DNA of 7,576 nucleotides from the NCBI GenBank assembly GCA_029940115.1, contig JAOZRQ010000340.1, positions 1 to 7,576 of the forward strand, given 5' to 3'. The first letter of the stretch is position 1. Every line of letters starts with the position of its first letter. A program made the translations under genes and the position numbers. This stretch comes from Desulfobacterales bacterium (lineage in GTDB: Bacteria > Desulfobacterota > Desulfobacteria > Desulfobacterales > 4be13). The notes beneath the pieces were generated by a model. That model was not told where the DNA came from. It saw only the letters and a program-made list of their open reading frames with translations, and did not search any database. Below, one piece after another: positions 1 to 5,977 of the stretch.

Positions 1-289
1 CGCCTTGGCCGCTTCCGAAACTTGCTTCTCAGCCTCATCCGTTTTTGTGACGACAGTCTCAGCCGATTCCTTCACGGCCTCTTCAGCTCTCACCGCCTTG
101 GCCGCTTCCGAAACTTTCCTCTCAGCCTCATCGGCTTTTGTGACGGCCGTCTCAGCCGATTCCTTTACAGCCTCTTCAGCTCTCACCGCCTTGGCCGCTT
201 CCGAAACTTTCCTCTCAGCCTCATCGGCTTTTGTGACGGCCGTCTCAGCCGATTCCTTTACAGCCTCCTCTGGCTTCTCCTTGGCCGCT
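1..289 (-). repeat. Tandem 93-bp coding repeats (31-residue units)
   Basis: The sequence GCTTCCGAAACTT recurs at 11, 104, 197 and 287, giving periods of 93, 93 and 90 bp. The 71 bases from 104 to 174 are identical to 197 to 267. The copy next to the window edge and the one beyond 287 are more diverged. The 90-bp unit lacks one codon at the boundary, where KEKPEEA replaces KAVRAEEA. The array continues past the window edge, so the total copy number is unknown. Confidence 0.95.
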
Positions 290-951
290 TCCGAAACTTT
301 CTTCTCAGCTTCATCCGCTTTTGTGGCAACAGTTTCAGCCGTCTCTGTCACCGATTCCCTTACGGCTTCCTCTTCCCCAGAGGTGGCCGAAACTTTCTTC
401 TCAAGTTTCAGGGCCTCAACCTCATCGGTTTTTGTGACGGCTTCTGCCGCGTCAGGAAGAGACCCTTCTGCGGTTGCCTCAGTTTCCTCAGAGACTTTCT
501 GTTCACCCGAAAAATCAGCAACCGCTTGGGGAGCCGATTCTTCCTTTGATTGATTGACGGCAGCCATTTTCGGAGTATCCGCCATCTGTTCGCCAGCGGC
601 GAGCGGCCCGGTCTCCTCAGTTTCGGATGTGGCGGATTCCTCAGGTGATTCTGTAGCCTGTCCTTTCACTGTTTCCCTTGGTTGGCCGACATTAACCGAC
701 TCATCAGCCCCGTCCGCATCTGCTTCGGCTTTGCCTTCCTGCCTTGCAGACTCAGCCGGCGTCCCGCTCTTTTCAGGGAGGGATCCTTGTCCGGCAAGCC
801 TTGTCTCTCCTGCATCTGTCTCTGTGGTGTCTGCCGTGTAATAGGATGCCATGAGCCTCCCTATTTCAGGACACACAAAATTTCCCACAAGCGCCACGAC
901 GACAGCTGATACAAGAAAGCACACGATTGCAACCCACCTTTCTTTACTCAT
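1..951 (-). CDS. Membrane-anchored Ala/Glu/Lys-rich coiled-coil repeat protein, C-terminus outside window
   Basis: I do not recognise this gene. It reads without a stop for 317 codons from ATG at 951-949 to the window edge, so the C-terminus is missing. GGAGG (957-961) lies 5 nt upstream of the ATG and decides the start; an in-frame ATG at 963-961 overlaps that ribosome site and is less likely. Residues 6-23 (WVAIVCFLVSAVVVALVG) form one hydrophobic membrane segment. Residues about 38-190 are a low-complexity acidic linker rich in Glu, Ala, Thr and Ser. From about residue 193 a repeat begins with the core AVKESAETAVTKADEAE followed by KVSEAAKAVRAEE, 31 residues long. Within each unit, positions 5, 9, 12, 16, 19, 23, 26 and 30 are all Val or Ala, a regular 4-3 spacing that predicts an alanine-type coiled coil with a register break at every unit boundary. 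The composition resembles LEA-like or apolipoprotein-like helices, but that is only a likeness. Function and topology are unknown. The plus-strand reading frames over this region are antisense shadows. Confidence 0.85.
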   Translation of the reverse strand, partial: MSKERWVAIVCFLVSAVVVALVGNFVCPEIGRLMASYYTADTTETDAGETRLAGQGSLPEKSGTPAESARQEGKAEADADGADESVNVGQPRETVKGQATESPEESATSETEETGPLAAGEQMADTPKMAAVNQSKEESAPQAVADFSGEQKVSEETEATAEGSLPDAAEAVTKTDEVEALKLEKKVSATSGEEEAVRESVTETAETVATKADEAEKKVSEAAKEKPEEAVKESAETAVTKADEAERKVSEAAKAVRAEEAVKESAETAVTKADEAERKVSEAAKAVRAEEAVKESAETVVTKTDEAEKQVSEAAKA

Positions 952-1048
952 AAGTTCCTCCATGGCATCTTTCGCTTGTTCATACGCATGGTGATCCAGC
1001 GCATGGGAACAAGAGATCAAGTTTTTTGAGGCATCAGTTCACAGTTTT

Positions 1049-1144
1049 TTGAGGCCAAAAAGTTTGCAGTTCCGCCTTGAGGCCAAAAAGTTTGTAGTCC
1101 CGCCTTCAGGCGGTCTGACACCGCCTGAAGGCGGAACTGCAAAC
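1049..1144. repeat. Palindromic repeat cluster: 28-bp tandem pair followed by a 24-bp inverted repeat
   Basis: Two direct copies of a 28-bp unit starting TTGAGGCCAAAAAGTTTG abut at 1049-1076 and 1077-1104, with 26 of 28 positions matching. The second copy runs into an inverted repeat: arm 1090-1113 pairs with 1121-1144 at 22 of 24 positions around the loop TCTGACA. The inner 14 bp of each arm, CCGCCTTCAGGCGG and CCGCCTGAAGGCGG, match perfectly and are each self-complementary, so one large cruciform or two smaller hairpins can form. The right arm, read on the other strand, repeats GTTTGCAGTTCCGCC of 1062-1076. A similar 15-bp string sits at the window's right edge (7562-7576), so this is a dispersed family. 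Confidence 0.9.
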
Positions 1145-1632
1145 CTTTTCCACCCGGAAAGTGCAAACCACTTTTCATGCAGAAAATTAAGGATGCCCTT
1201 TTTGAATAGATTTTTGGCAGCCATAAGTCAAGGAATTTATCGGCATCCTCCAGAAAATCTGAAAAGCAGTTTCAGCAGACAAACCCGGTTTCAGGCTACA
1301 GGGACTGGTTTCCATGGCGCGTGTTTCTCTATCATCACCGATCAGATATGTTGCCTGTGACTGAACAACTTCCCCATTGCCCTGCACGGGAAATGATTTG
1401 GTCACAGTTCCCTGACTTCTTGGTTCGCAATCTCTCATATCCGTTTCATCAATATCAATATTAAAGATGCCAAATTATCAAAAAAACTCATCTTAGGTGA
1501 ATATAAATTTCATCGCAAGTAGAAGGTACTAAGGGAGTTCACAAGAAATAAACCACCCATTTCAGAGAAAAAATGCCCTGTTTTCAGGCAGTAGAGATGC
1601 GAAAGCGGGTAGATTACCTCTTGGAAGTTCCC

Positions 1633-1657
1633 TAAGTACTTGGCCATATGTTTTCAG
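1633..1657 (+). repeat. Dispersed 25-bp repeat, copy 1 (TAAGTACTTGGCCA...GTTTTCAG)
   Basis: This stretch matches 7192-7216 in the same orientation at 23 of 25 positions. Both copies start TAAGTACTTGGCCA and end GTTTTCAG. This copy lies in gene-free DNA about 40 bp left of the MITE-like element; the other lies just upstream of proV. The central AAGTACTT is a perfect 8-bp palindrome. Function unknown. Confidence 0.75.
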
Positions 1658-1694
1658 GTGTCTGCATATGAGGGACAACTTTCCCAATGAAAAT

Positions 1695-1819
1695 CTGTGT
1701 ACAGGACAAAAAGTCGGGAACGGGCAGGAAACCCGGCTTTTTCCCAAAAGGGCCGACTTTCCAACTGCAAGAAAAAGCCGGGTTTCTTTCTTCAATCATC
1801 TTTTTTGTCCTGTACACAG
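1695..1819. mobile_element. MITE-like non-autonomous element, 125 bp, with 8-bp target duplication
   Basis: The ends are perfect 18-bp terminal inverted repeats, CTGTGTACAGGACAAAAA at 1695-1712 and its reverse complement at 1802-1819. Both ends are flanked by the identical octamer ATGAAAAT (1687-1694 and 1820-1827), as expected for a target-site duplication. An inner 16-bp perfect inverted repeat, GAAACCCGGCTTTTTC (1728-1743) with 1771-1786, lets the whole element fold into a long hairpin. It is too short to encode a transposase, and the frames crossing it show no transposase motif. Several IS families make 8-bp duplications; I cannot assign the parent from these ends alone. Confidence 0.7.
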
Positions 1820-1972
1820 ATGAAAATATGAAAGAGTTTCTTTACAAAGCCTGCAAAAGTTGCTAAATTCAACAATTTGCGACTTGGCTACAAAGTGACA
1901 TCCTTATTTTTCCGATTCCGATTGTGACCGTTTGCGGAAGCGGGTGTCCACAAAAATCAATGGGGGTGATCT

Positions 1973-2776
1973 ATGCTCTTAGATGATGACTTCATCAATC
2001 CCTTTGTGCAAGAAGTGCTCATGGACACAGCCGAGAACTTTTTCGGTGCGCGCAGACGTCTCGACAATATGATGGACTTGTTCCGCTCATATGTCGAGGC
2101 ACTGAGAAAAAAAGAAGCATATGTGGCGGGCAGGGCAGGGATTCTGAACTATCTGCTTTTGGATGCAAAGGGGGCTTATGATTTTTGCAAAACCATCAAT
2201 GCCACCCCGTCGCTTCTGATGGAAAATGAGTTGTCGTGCGAGATCCTTCCGGATGAGATCCCATTTGCCCTCACCGCCAAAGGGGAATTTGTCTGTTTTG
2301 TGCGCCATGCATATGACGAACTGCAAAAGGCTTGTGATGAGCATATGAACGGCGAGCCGGACGAATCTCCGGTTCTCAGGGGGATGGAGAAAAATGAGGT
2401 TTACCATAAGCTGCTTGTCAAGATGTGTCACCTGATCAACGAAAACGTGCAACGGGTGAACACTGACATGTCTCCCCTTTCTGTGCTTCAATTTGCCAAG
2501 CGACTCGACATTGAAACCCAAAATAAGGAGTATGTCACTGGCGGGATGACCTTTGACGGTTCCGGCATCAATGAGAAGCTCGCTTATCAGCCCATTGATT
2601 TTGACTCCTTGGGACTGAAAGAATATCCGGAACTTCCTCCGCCGGATCAGGTCGCGTCAAAAATCACCGCATTTTGCAAAAAAAATTACCCGGAAAACAG
2701 GAAAGAGATAAAAAGACGCATTTCCGATTTCAAAAAAAAAATTCAACACGCAGATGCCCATATCGGGAGAAAATGA
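1973..2776 (+). CDS. Hypothetical soluble protein, 267 residues
   Basis: I do not recognise this family. The frame runs from ATG 1973 to TGA 2774-2776. A purine-rich GGGGGTGAT ends 2 nt before the ATG and is the likely ribosome site. There is no signal peptide or membrane segment, so the product should be cytoplasmic. It looks mostly helical and strongly charged. The N-terminal part (about 1-60) carries FFGARRRLDNMMDLFRSYVEALRKKEAYVAGRAG. Six cysteines are scattered (72, 89, 108, 121, 152, 235) without a clear metal-binding pattern. A Pro-rich stretch, YPELPPPDQ (218-226), leads to a very basic tail (about 236-267, rich in Lys and Arg) containing KKK encoded in a run of ten A. The gene lies just upstream of a sialidase-fold gene with only 4 nt between stop and preferred start, so the two are probably co-transcribed. 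That this is a real gene rests on length, ribosome site and protein-like composition. Confidence 0.8.
   Translation: MLLDDDFINPFVQEVLMDTAENFFGARRRLDNMMDLFRSYVEALRKKEAYVAGRAGILNYLLLDAKGAYDFCKTINATPSLLMENELSCEILPDEIPFALTAKGEFVCFVRHAYDELQKACDEHMNGEPDESPVLRGMEKNEVYHKLLVKMCHLINENVQRVNTDMSPLSVLQFAKRLDIETQNKEYVTGGMTFDGSGINEKLAYQPIDFDSLGLKEYPELPPPDQVASKITAFCKKNYPENRKEIKRRISDFKKKIQHADAHIGRK
2732..2741 (+). other. Run of ten A near the 3' end of the hypothetical gene
   Basis: Ten consecutive A residues encode KKK plus the first base of the next Ile codon (codons 254-257). Losing one A, or gaining two, would shift reading into the downstream sialidase-fold frame, which is open from here (codons Phe-Asn-Thr-Gln) into the next gene. 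The tract is a possible slippage or mutation hot spot. Confidence 0.6.
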
Positions 2777-2780
2777 CGGT

Positions 2781-3833
2781 ATGCCAATGAATCCGACGAG
2801 TCCCCTTTTTAGTCTGACCATAAACGAGCGGTTCATGGTCATTCCCAAAGAACCCCCACATTATCATGCATTCCCCACGCTGATAAGAGTTGATGAGCGA
2901 TTCTGGATGGCCTGCCGCTCCGGAAAAGTGGATCAGACCAAACCCCATGGTGCGGATGGCTGTGTGCAGCTGTTTGTTGCCAACGCTGAAGAACCATTGT
3001 GGTGGGAATGTCGCGGTGCCTTTTTTGGAGATGAGGAGGGCAGCCCCAACGAGTTGGATGCGATCCTCTCCGGCCCGATGGCGGGTCATATTTTCCTCGG
3101 CACACGAATCTATGAACATCGAAAGCGAAACACCTCCTTCATCTCCCGGTGGGATCTGTCGGATTTGGCGCATCATTCGTCAGAGGTTTGGTGTCCGGAC
3201 CGAAGTGTGTTGAAAGACGTGTCCGACATAGACATGAATTGTTTCGGGCACATGCAGAAAACGGTTTCAGGAGAGTTGCTGATGTCTGGATACGGCACAC
3301 CTCCGAAAGGCCGGAAACTCGCTCCGCTCCTGCTTTGCTCCGATGACGAGGGGAAATCGTGGCGATTGCGCTCGGTGCTGGCCCATTCTGATGAGAAGAT
3401 GTTTCTCACCGAGTTCTCCCTGGGCCATATCGGGGAGGAAAAATGGATCGCCCTGATCCGCAATGAAATCAAGCCTTATCCGCTGATGGTTGTCCGGAGC
3501 GATGATGATGGCAGGACATGGTCCCCCATCACTCAGACCCCGCTCAGGGGGCATGCGCCGATGCTTGCCAAGACAAAGAGCGGCGCGTTTCTGGTATTGT
3601 ACCGCGATCTTTTGAAAGACAGGCCCGGCATTGGAATCGGCGTCAGTTCCGACAACGGCCTGAGTTGGCGGCGGATAGGCCGCTTGGCGAGTTATCAGGG
3701 AAACATTTATGACGGGGGGTACGGCGACTTGATTGCCATGAGAAAGAACCAATTTCTGGCAGTCTATTATCTTTGTGACAAGGAGAGGTCTCCATGGATT
3801 GAGGGGTGCCTGTTTTCGGTGCGTGAGGCGTGA
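2781..3833 (+). CDS. Sialidase-fold (BNR/Asp-box) protein, 350 residues, probably cytoplasmic
   Basis: The protein carries three Asp-box motifs (SxDxGx[ST]W): SDDEGKSW at 187-194, SDDDGRTW at 240-247 and SSDNGLSW at 289-296. Their spacing of about 50 residues fits successive blades of a six-bladed beta-propeller of the sialidase superfamily. Other sialidase-like features are FPTLIRVDERFWM near residues 31-43, IALIRNE at 223-229 and NIYDGGYGDLIAM at 308-320, where GH33 enzymes place catalytic Arg and Tyr residues. I cannot confirm a full catalytic set, so true sialidase activity is unproven; many Asp-box proteins have other roles. No signal peptide is visible. I chose ATG 2781 because GGGAGA (2765-2770) lies upstream and it follows the previous stop by 4 nt. 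An in-frame ATG at 2754 would overlap the upstream gene and lacks a ribosome site; ATG 2787 is also possible. Likely forms a two-gene unit with the upstream hypothetical gene. Confidence 0.83.
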   Translation: MPMNPTSPLFSLTINERFMVIPKEPPHYHAFPTLIRVDERFWMACRSGKVDQTKPHGADGCVQLFVANAEEPLWWECRGAFFGDEEGSPNELDAILSGPMAGHIFLGTRIYEHRKRNTSFISRWDLSDLAHHSSEVWCPDRSVLKDVSDIDMNCFGHMQKTVSGELLMSGYGTPPKGRKLAPLLLCSDDEGKSWRLRSVLAHSDEKMFLTEFSLGHIGEEKWIALIRNEIKPYPLMVVRSDDDGRTWSPITQTPLRGHAPMLAKTKSGAFLVLYRDLLKDRPGIGIGVSSDNGLSWRRIGRLASYQGNIYDGGYGDLIAMRKNQFLAVYYLCDKERSPWIEGCLFSVREA

Positions 3834-4069
3834 GGCGTTCAAGGGCACTCGGTGTTGTCTGCGGTTCAGGACGCAAAAAGGGCTGCTCAACTCATCAAGT
3901 TGAAAGACAATCAACAACTTTCTTTCCGGAAAGCGACACTTTGTTTGACATTTTGAGCTTTCCCTGATAGCAAGGGGGTTGACACCGAATGGAGGCCCGC
4001 AGGCGCATGAAAAGGGGAATGACAACCTGCCGGATTTGTCAATCCAGCAGGTTGCCATGCAAAAAAAAT
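3834..4069. other. Convergent intergenic gap between sialidase-fold gene and proX
   Basis: The gap lies between the 3' ends of genes on opposite strands. It holds small inverted repeats: CAACT-CATCA-AGTTG near 3888-3902 and the perfect palindrome CTTTCCGGAAAG near 3922-3933. Neither is followed by a convincing T-run on the plus strand, so I do not call a plus-strand terminator. The strong hairpin at 4023-4054 is listed separately. No gene is visible. Confidence 0.6.
4023..4054 (-). terminator. Hairpin downstream of proX, likely 3' end of the operon transcript
   Basis: Read on the minus strand, CAACCTGC-T-GGATT-GACA-AATCC-G-GCAGGTTG forms a 14-bp stem with a GACA loop, 15 nt after the proX stop codon. 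The single non-Watson-Crick position is a G-U pair in the minus-strand RNA but a C-A mismatch in the plus-strand RNA, so the fold favours the proX transcript. Downstream there is only a weak T-rich stretch (TCATTCCCCTTTTC), so it may stabilise the 3' end instead of terminating by itself. The core resembles the palindrome at 4991-5046. Confidence 0.55.
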
Positions 4070-4924
4070 TTACTTCAGCCAAGCGTCAACCTTGTCTGGA
4101 TTCACTTTGATCCACCATTTGGCGGACTCGTGGGGCTCCACACCCTTGACGTTGTTCCAGCCCTGAATCTGTCCGATCTCGGCCAAGGTCCATTGAAAAT
4201 TGTCAAGGAACTTGTAAACCTCGGGCATCTCCTTGTCCAAGCCCTTGCGCACGATGGTGCCGATATACTCCGCACCGCCATAGATCTCCTTGGGGTCCTT
4301 CAGGTACTTCAGATCCCATCTGGCAAACTTCCAGTGCGGCGTCCATCCGGTCACCACCACCCATTCTTTGTTCTTGATCCGATTCCCCAACTCCGCGGTC
4401 ATGGTCGCGCCGGAGCCTTCCATCAGCTTGAACTTGTCCAGCTGATAATCCTTCATCACCTTTTCTGTCTTGCTCATAAGGCCGGCACCCGGATCAATGC
4501 CGATGATCTTGCCGTCGAACTTGTCCGCGTGTTCATTCATCTGATCAATGGAGTCAATGGTGACATACTTGGGCACCACCAGTCCGATGCCCGCGCCTTC
4601 GGTGTTGGGTCCCAGGTTCTCCACCTTGTCTTTGACCTTTTCCAGGTAATGACCGTGGGTCACCGGCAACCACGCACAGGTCATGCCGTCCACATCCCCG
4701 CTGGCTATGGCCTGCCACATGGCCGCCGCGCTCACAGGCGTGATCTCGACTTCATATCCGAGTTTCTCCTCCAGCACCGCTTTGACCACGTTGGCCGCGG
4801 CTGTGGCACAGGACCATTCCACATATGCCAGTTCCACTTTCTTCTTGTCAGCGGCAAAAGCGTTCGGAACAATCCCCGCGAACAGAAACACCCCTGCCCA
4901 TACAACGGCAAACAATTTTTTCAT
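4070..4924 (-). CDS. proX: Glycine betaine/proline-betaine ABC transporter, periplasmic binding protein
   Basis: The 284-residue product is the OpuAC/ProX-type substrate-binding protein of a quaternary-amine importer. Residues 1-24 (MKKLFAVVWAGVFLFAGIVP then NAFA) are a classic signal peptide with signal peptidase I cleavage after AFA. There is no lipobox cysteine, so it is a free periplasmic protein, which implies a Gram-negative cell. The OpuAC domain fills residues 29-284, with family blocks VEWSCATAAANVV (35-47), AAMWQAIASGDVDG (67-80), CAWLPVTHGHY (83-93) and GWTPHWKFARWDLKYL (193-208). Trp residues at 37, 70, 85, 194, 198 and 203 are candidates for the aromatic cage that holds the trimethylammonium group in this family. 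ATG 4924 is chosen over an upstream in-frame ATG at 5005 because GGAGGT (4933-4938) lies 8 nt upstream and the signal peptide begins there. Betaine, proline betaine, carnitine or choline could be the ligand; sequence alone does not decide. Confidence 0.95.
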   Translation of the reverse strand: MKKLFAVVWAGVFLFAGIVPNAFAADKKKVELAYVEWSCATAAANVVKAVLEEKLGYEVEITPVSAAAMWQAIASGDVDGMTCAWLPVTHGHYLEKVKDKVENLGPNTEGAGIGLVVPKYVTIDSIDQMNEHADKFDGKIIGIDPGAGLMSKTEKVMKDYQLDKFKLMEGSGATMTAELGNRIKNKEWVVVTGWTPHWKFARWDLKYLKDPKEIYGGAEYIGTIVRKGLDKEMPEVYKFLDNFQWTLAEIGQIQGWNNVKGVEPHESAKWWIKVNPDKVDAWLK

Positions 4925-4932
4925 ACCAAAAT

Positions 4933-4938
4933 ACCTCC
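4933..4938 (-). promoter_or_regulatory. Ribosome-binding site of proX (GGAGGT)
   Basis: GGAGGT is read on the minus strand 8 nt before ATG 4924-4922. It fixes the start of the binding-protein gene at the signal peptide and excludes the longer frame beginning at 5005, which would put 27 charged residues in front of the signal sequence. Confidence 0.85.
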
Positions 4939-4960
4939 GATTTGAATTATGAATTCTGTG

Positions 4961-5071
4961 AGTACAGCACTTTGCAAGTCCTTCACGCTCCCGCCGGATT
5001 GCCAAATCCGGCGGCTTGGATCACCGCCGGATTTGGCAATTCGGGGTGACGAATTTACAAGTTGCTGTACT
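4961..5071. repeat. MITE-like inverted-repeat element between proW and proX
   Basis: An imperfect inverted duplication of about 50 bp per arm. Outer ends AGTACAGCA (4961-4969) and TGCTGTACT (5063-5071) are exact complements. Inner arms TTGCCAAATCCGGCGG (4999-5014) and 5024-5039 are exact complements around the loop CTTGGATCA. Between them the arms still align with small gaps (ACTTTGCAAGTCCTTCACGC against ACTTGTAAATTCGTCACCCC). The inner half 4991-5014 is also self-palindromic, CCGCCGGATT-GCCA-AATCCGGCGG. I see no clear target-site duplication. It lies in the 222-bp spacer, so it will be transcribed as a strong stem-loop if proVWX is one transcript. Confidence 0.8.
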
Positions 5072-5146
5072 AGTGGTTCGTCAGTTGTCCGTTGCCTGTC
5101 CACTTTGTCCGTTCGTTGTGGCCAACTGACAAGCAGCAACCAACAC

Positions 5147-5977
5147 CTATTGTCTGCTCGCGACCCGTTGCATGATCCGGTCAAGGATGATCGCCACAAT
5201 GACGATGCCGATGCCCGCCTCAAATCCCCTGCCCGGCTCCAATCGCTGGATCGCCTTCCAAACTTCGCCACCCAGTCCCTTGGCCCCGATCATCGCGGCG
5301 ATGACCACCATGGAGAGCGCCAGCATGATGGCCTGATTGATGCCGGCCATGATGGTGGGGGTGGCGATGGGGAGTTGCAGCTTGATCAGTTTCTGCCACT
5401 TGGTGCTGCCGAATGCGTCCGCCGCCTCCACCAACTCCGTGGGAACCTGCTTGATCCCGAGGCAGGTCAGCCGGATGGCCGGTGGCATGGAAAAAATGAC
5501 TGTCGAAAAGATGGCCGCGACAGGTCCCAGCCCGAAAAAGGGAATGGCCGGAATCAGATAGACAAACGCGGGCATGGTCTGCATGAAGTCGAGAATCGGC
5601 ATGATGATCTTATAAAAGATGTGATTCAATGCCGCCAGAATGCCGAGCGGGACCCCGAGGGTGATGGCAAAGAGCGTGGAGATGATCACCAGCGCAAGCG
5701 TGCTCACGGTGGGCCCCCAAAGCCCCATGTTCCAGATCAGGATCAGCCCGAGCAACGCGAAAACAGCGATTCCCCAACTTTTGCTCAGAAACCAGGCAAG
5801 CAGGGCGATAACGAAGATGAGGAGCAAGGGGGGAAAGAACATCATCACATCCACCAATATATCGATGCCCCTCTCGGTCACGTCTGAAAATGCCTTTGTC
5901 AGAAAGGAGAAGTTGTCCACGAGAAATTCGATGATCCACTCAATAGCGTCTCCGATCGGTATTTTATACGCTTCCAT
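5147..5977 (-). CDS. proW: Glycine betaine/proline-betaine ABC transporter, permease
   Basis: The 276-residue inner-membrane permease of the ProW/OpuAB type forms the translocation path with ProV. An amphipathic N-terminal stretch (about 1-44, IPIGDAIEWIIEFLVDNF...) precedes the membrane segments, roughly 46-63, 68-86, 89-112, 131-150, 153-170, 212-231 and 252-267. The EAA motif that contacts the ATPase is intact at 181-203: ELVEAADAFG (181-190) followed by LQLP (200-203). Length and layout match OpuAB-type permeases; the long N-terminal extension of E. coli ProW is absent. The ATG (5977-5975) overlaps the proV stop by one base (TAATG), with a G-rich AGGGGGG ribosome site about 8 nt upstream, which suggests translational coupling. 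The stop is TAG at 5149-5147. Confidence 0.97.
   Translation of the reverse strand: MEAYKIPIGDAIEWIIEFLVDNFSFLTKAFSDVTERGIDILVDVMMFFPPLLLIFVIALLAWFLSKSWGIAVFALLGLILIWNMGLWGPTVSTLALVIISTLFAITLGVPLGILAALNHIFYKIIMPILDFMQTMPAFVYLIPAIPFFGLGPVAAIFSTVIFSMPPAIRLTCLGIKQVPTELVEAADAFGSTKWQKLIKLQLPIATPTIMAGINQAIMLALSMVVIAAMIGAKGLGGEVWKAIQRLEPGRGFEAGIGIVIVAIILDRIMQRVASRQ

Larger units (their letters stand above)
952..1972. other. Gene-free intergenic region of about 1 kb with several repeats
   Basis: No reading frame here looks real. The short frames on either strand lack good ribosome sites, have no recognisable domains, and mostly run through palindromic repeats. The region separates divergent genes (minus at 951, plus at 1973), so promoters for both should lie here. 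I found no -35/-10 pair I would defend. The repeats at 1049-1144, 1633-1657 and 1695-1819 are listed separately. The rest is AT-rich and unremarkable, apart from a small hairpin, TGCCCTG-TTTT-CAGGCA, near 1572-1588. Confidence 0.7.

Noticed and set aside
1..289. CRISPR array at the regular 93-bp repeats
   Set aside because: Repeats are contiguous and coding, with no unique spacers.
5..553. Plus-strand 182-codon Ser/Ala-rich frame over the repeats
   Set aside because: It is the antisense of the minus-strand repeat gene, which is longer, has GGAGG before its ATG and a clear membrane segment. Repeated DNA keeps several frames open.
1281..1310. AAACCCGGTTTCAGG stretch sharing AAACCCGG with the MITE inner stem
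   Set aside because: Only eight bases are shared and no longer alignment could be found by eye; too weak to call a repeat copy.
1187..1438. Minus-strand 83-codon frame
   Set aside because: No good ribosome site, no recognisable domain, low protein-like quality, and it lies in repeat-rich intergenic DNA.
1562..1817. Two overlapping minus-strand frames of 77 and 61 codons
   Set aside because: Both are formed largely by the MITE-like element; no transposase or other motif is visible.
3267..4082. Minus-strand 271-codon frame
   Set aside because: Antisense to the sialidase-fold gene with its three Asp boxes; composition is rich in Pro, Arg, Cys and His as in shadow frames.
3989..4945. Plus-strand 318-codon frame, and the 312-codon frame at 4949-5887
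   Set aside because: Antisense to proX and proW, which have full family motifs; the plus-strand products show His/Arg/Asp-rich low-quality composition.
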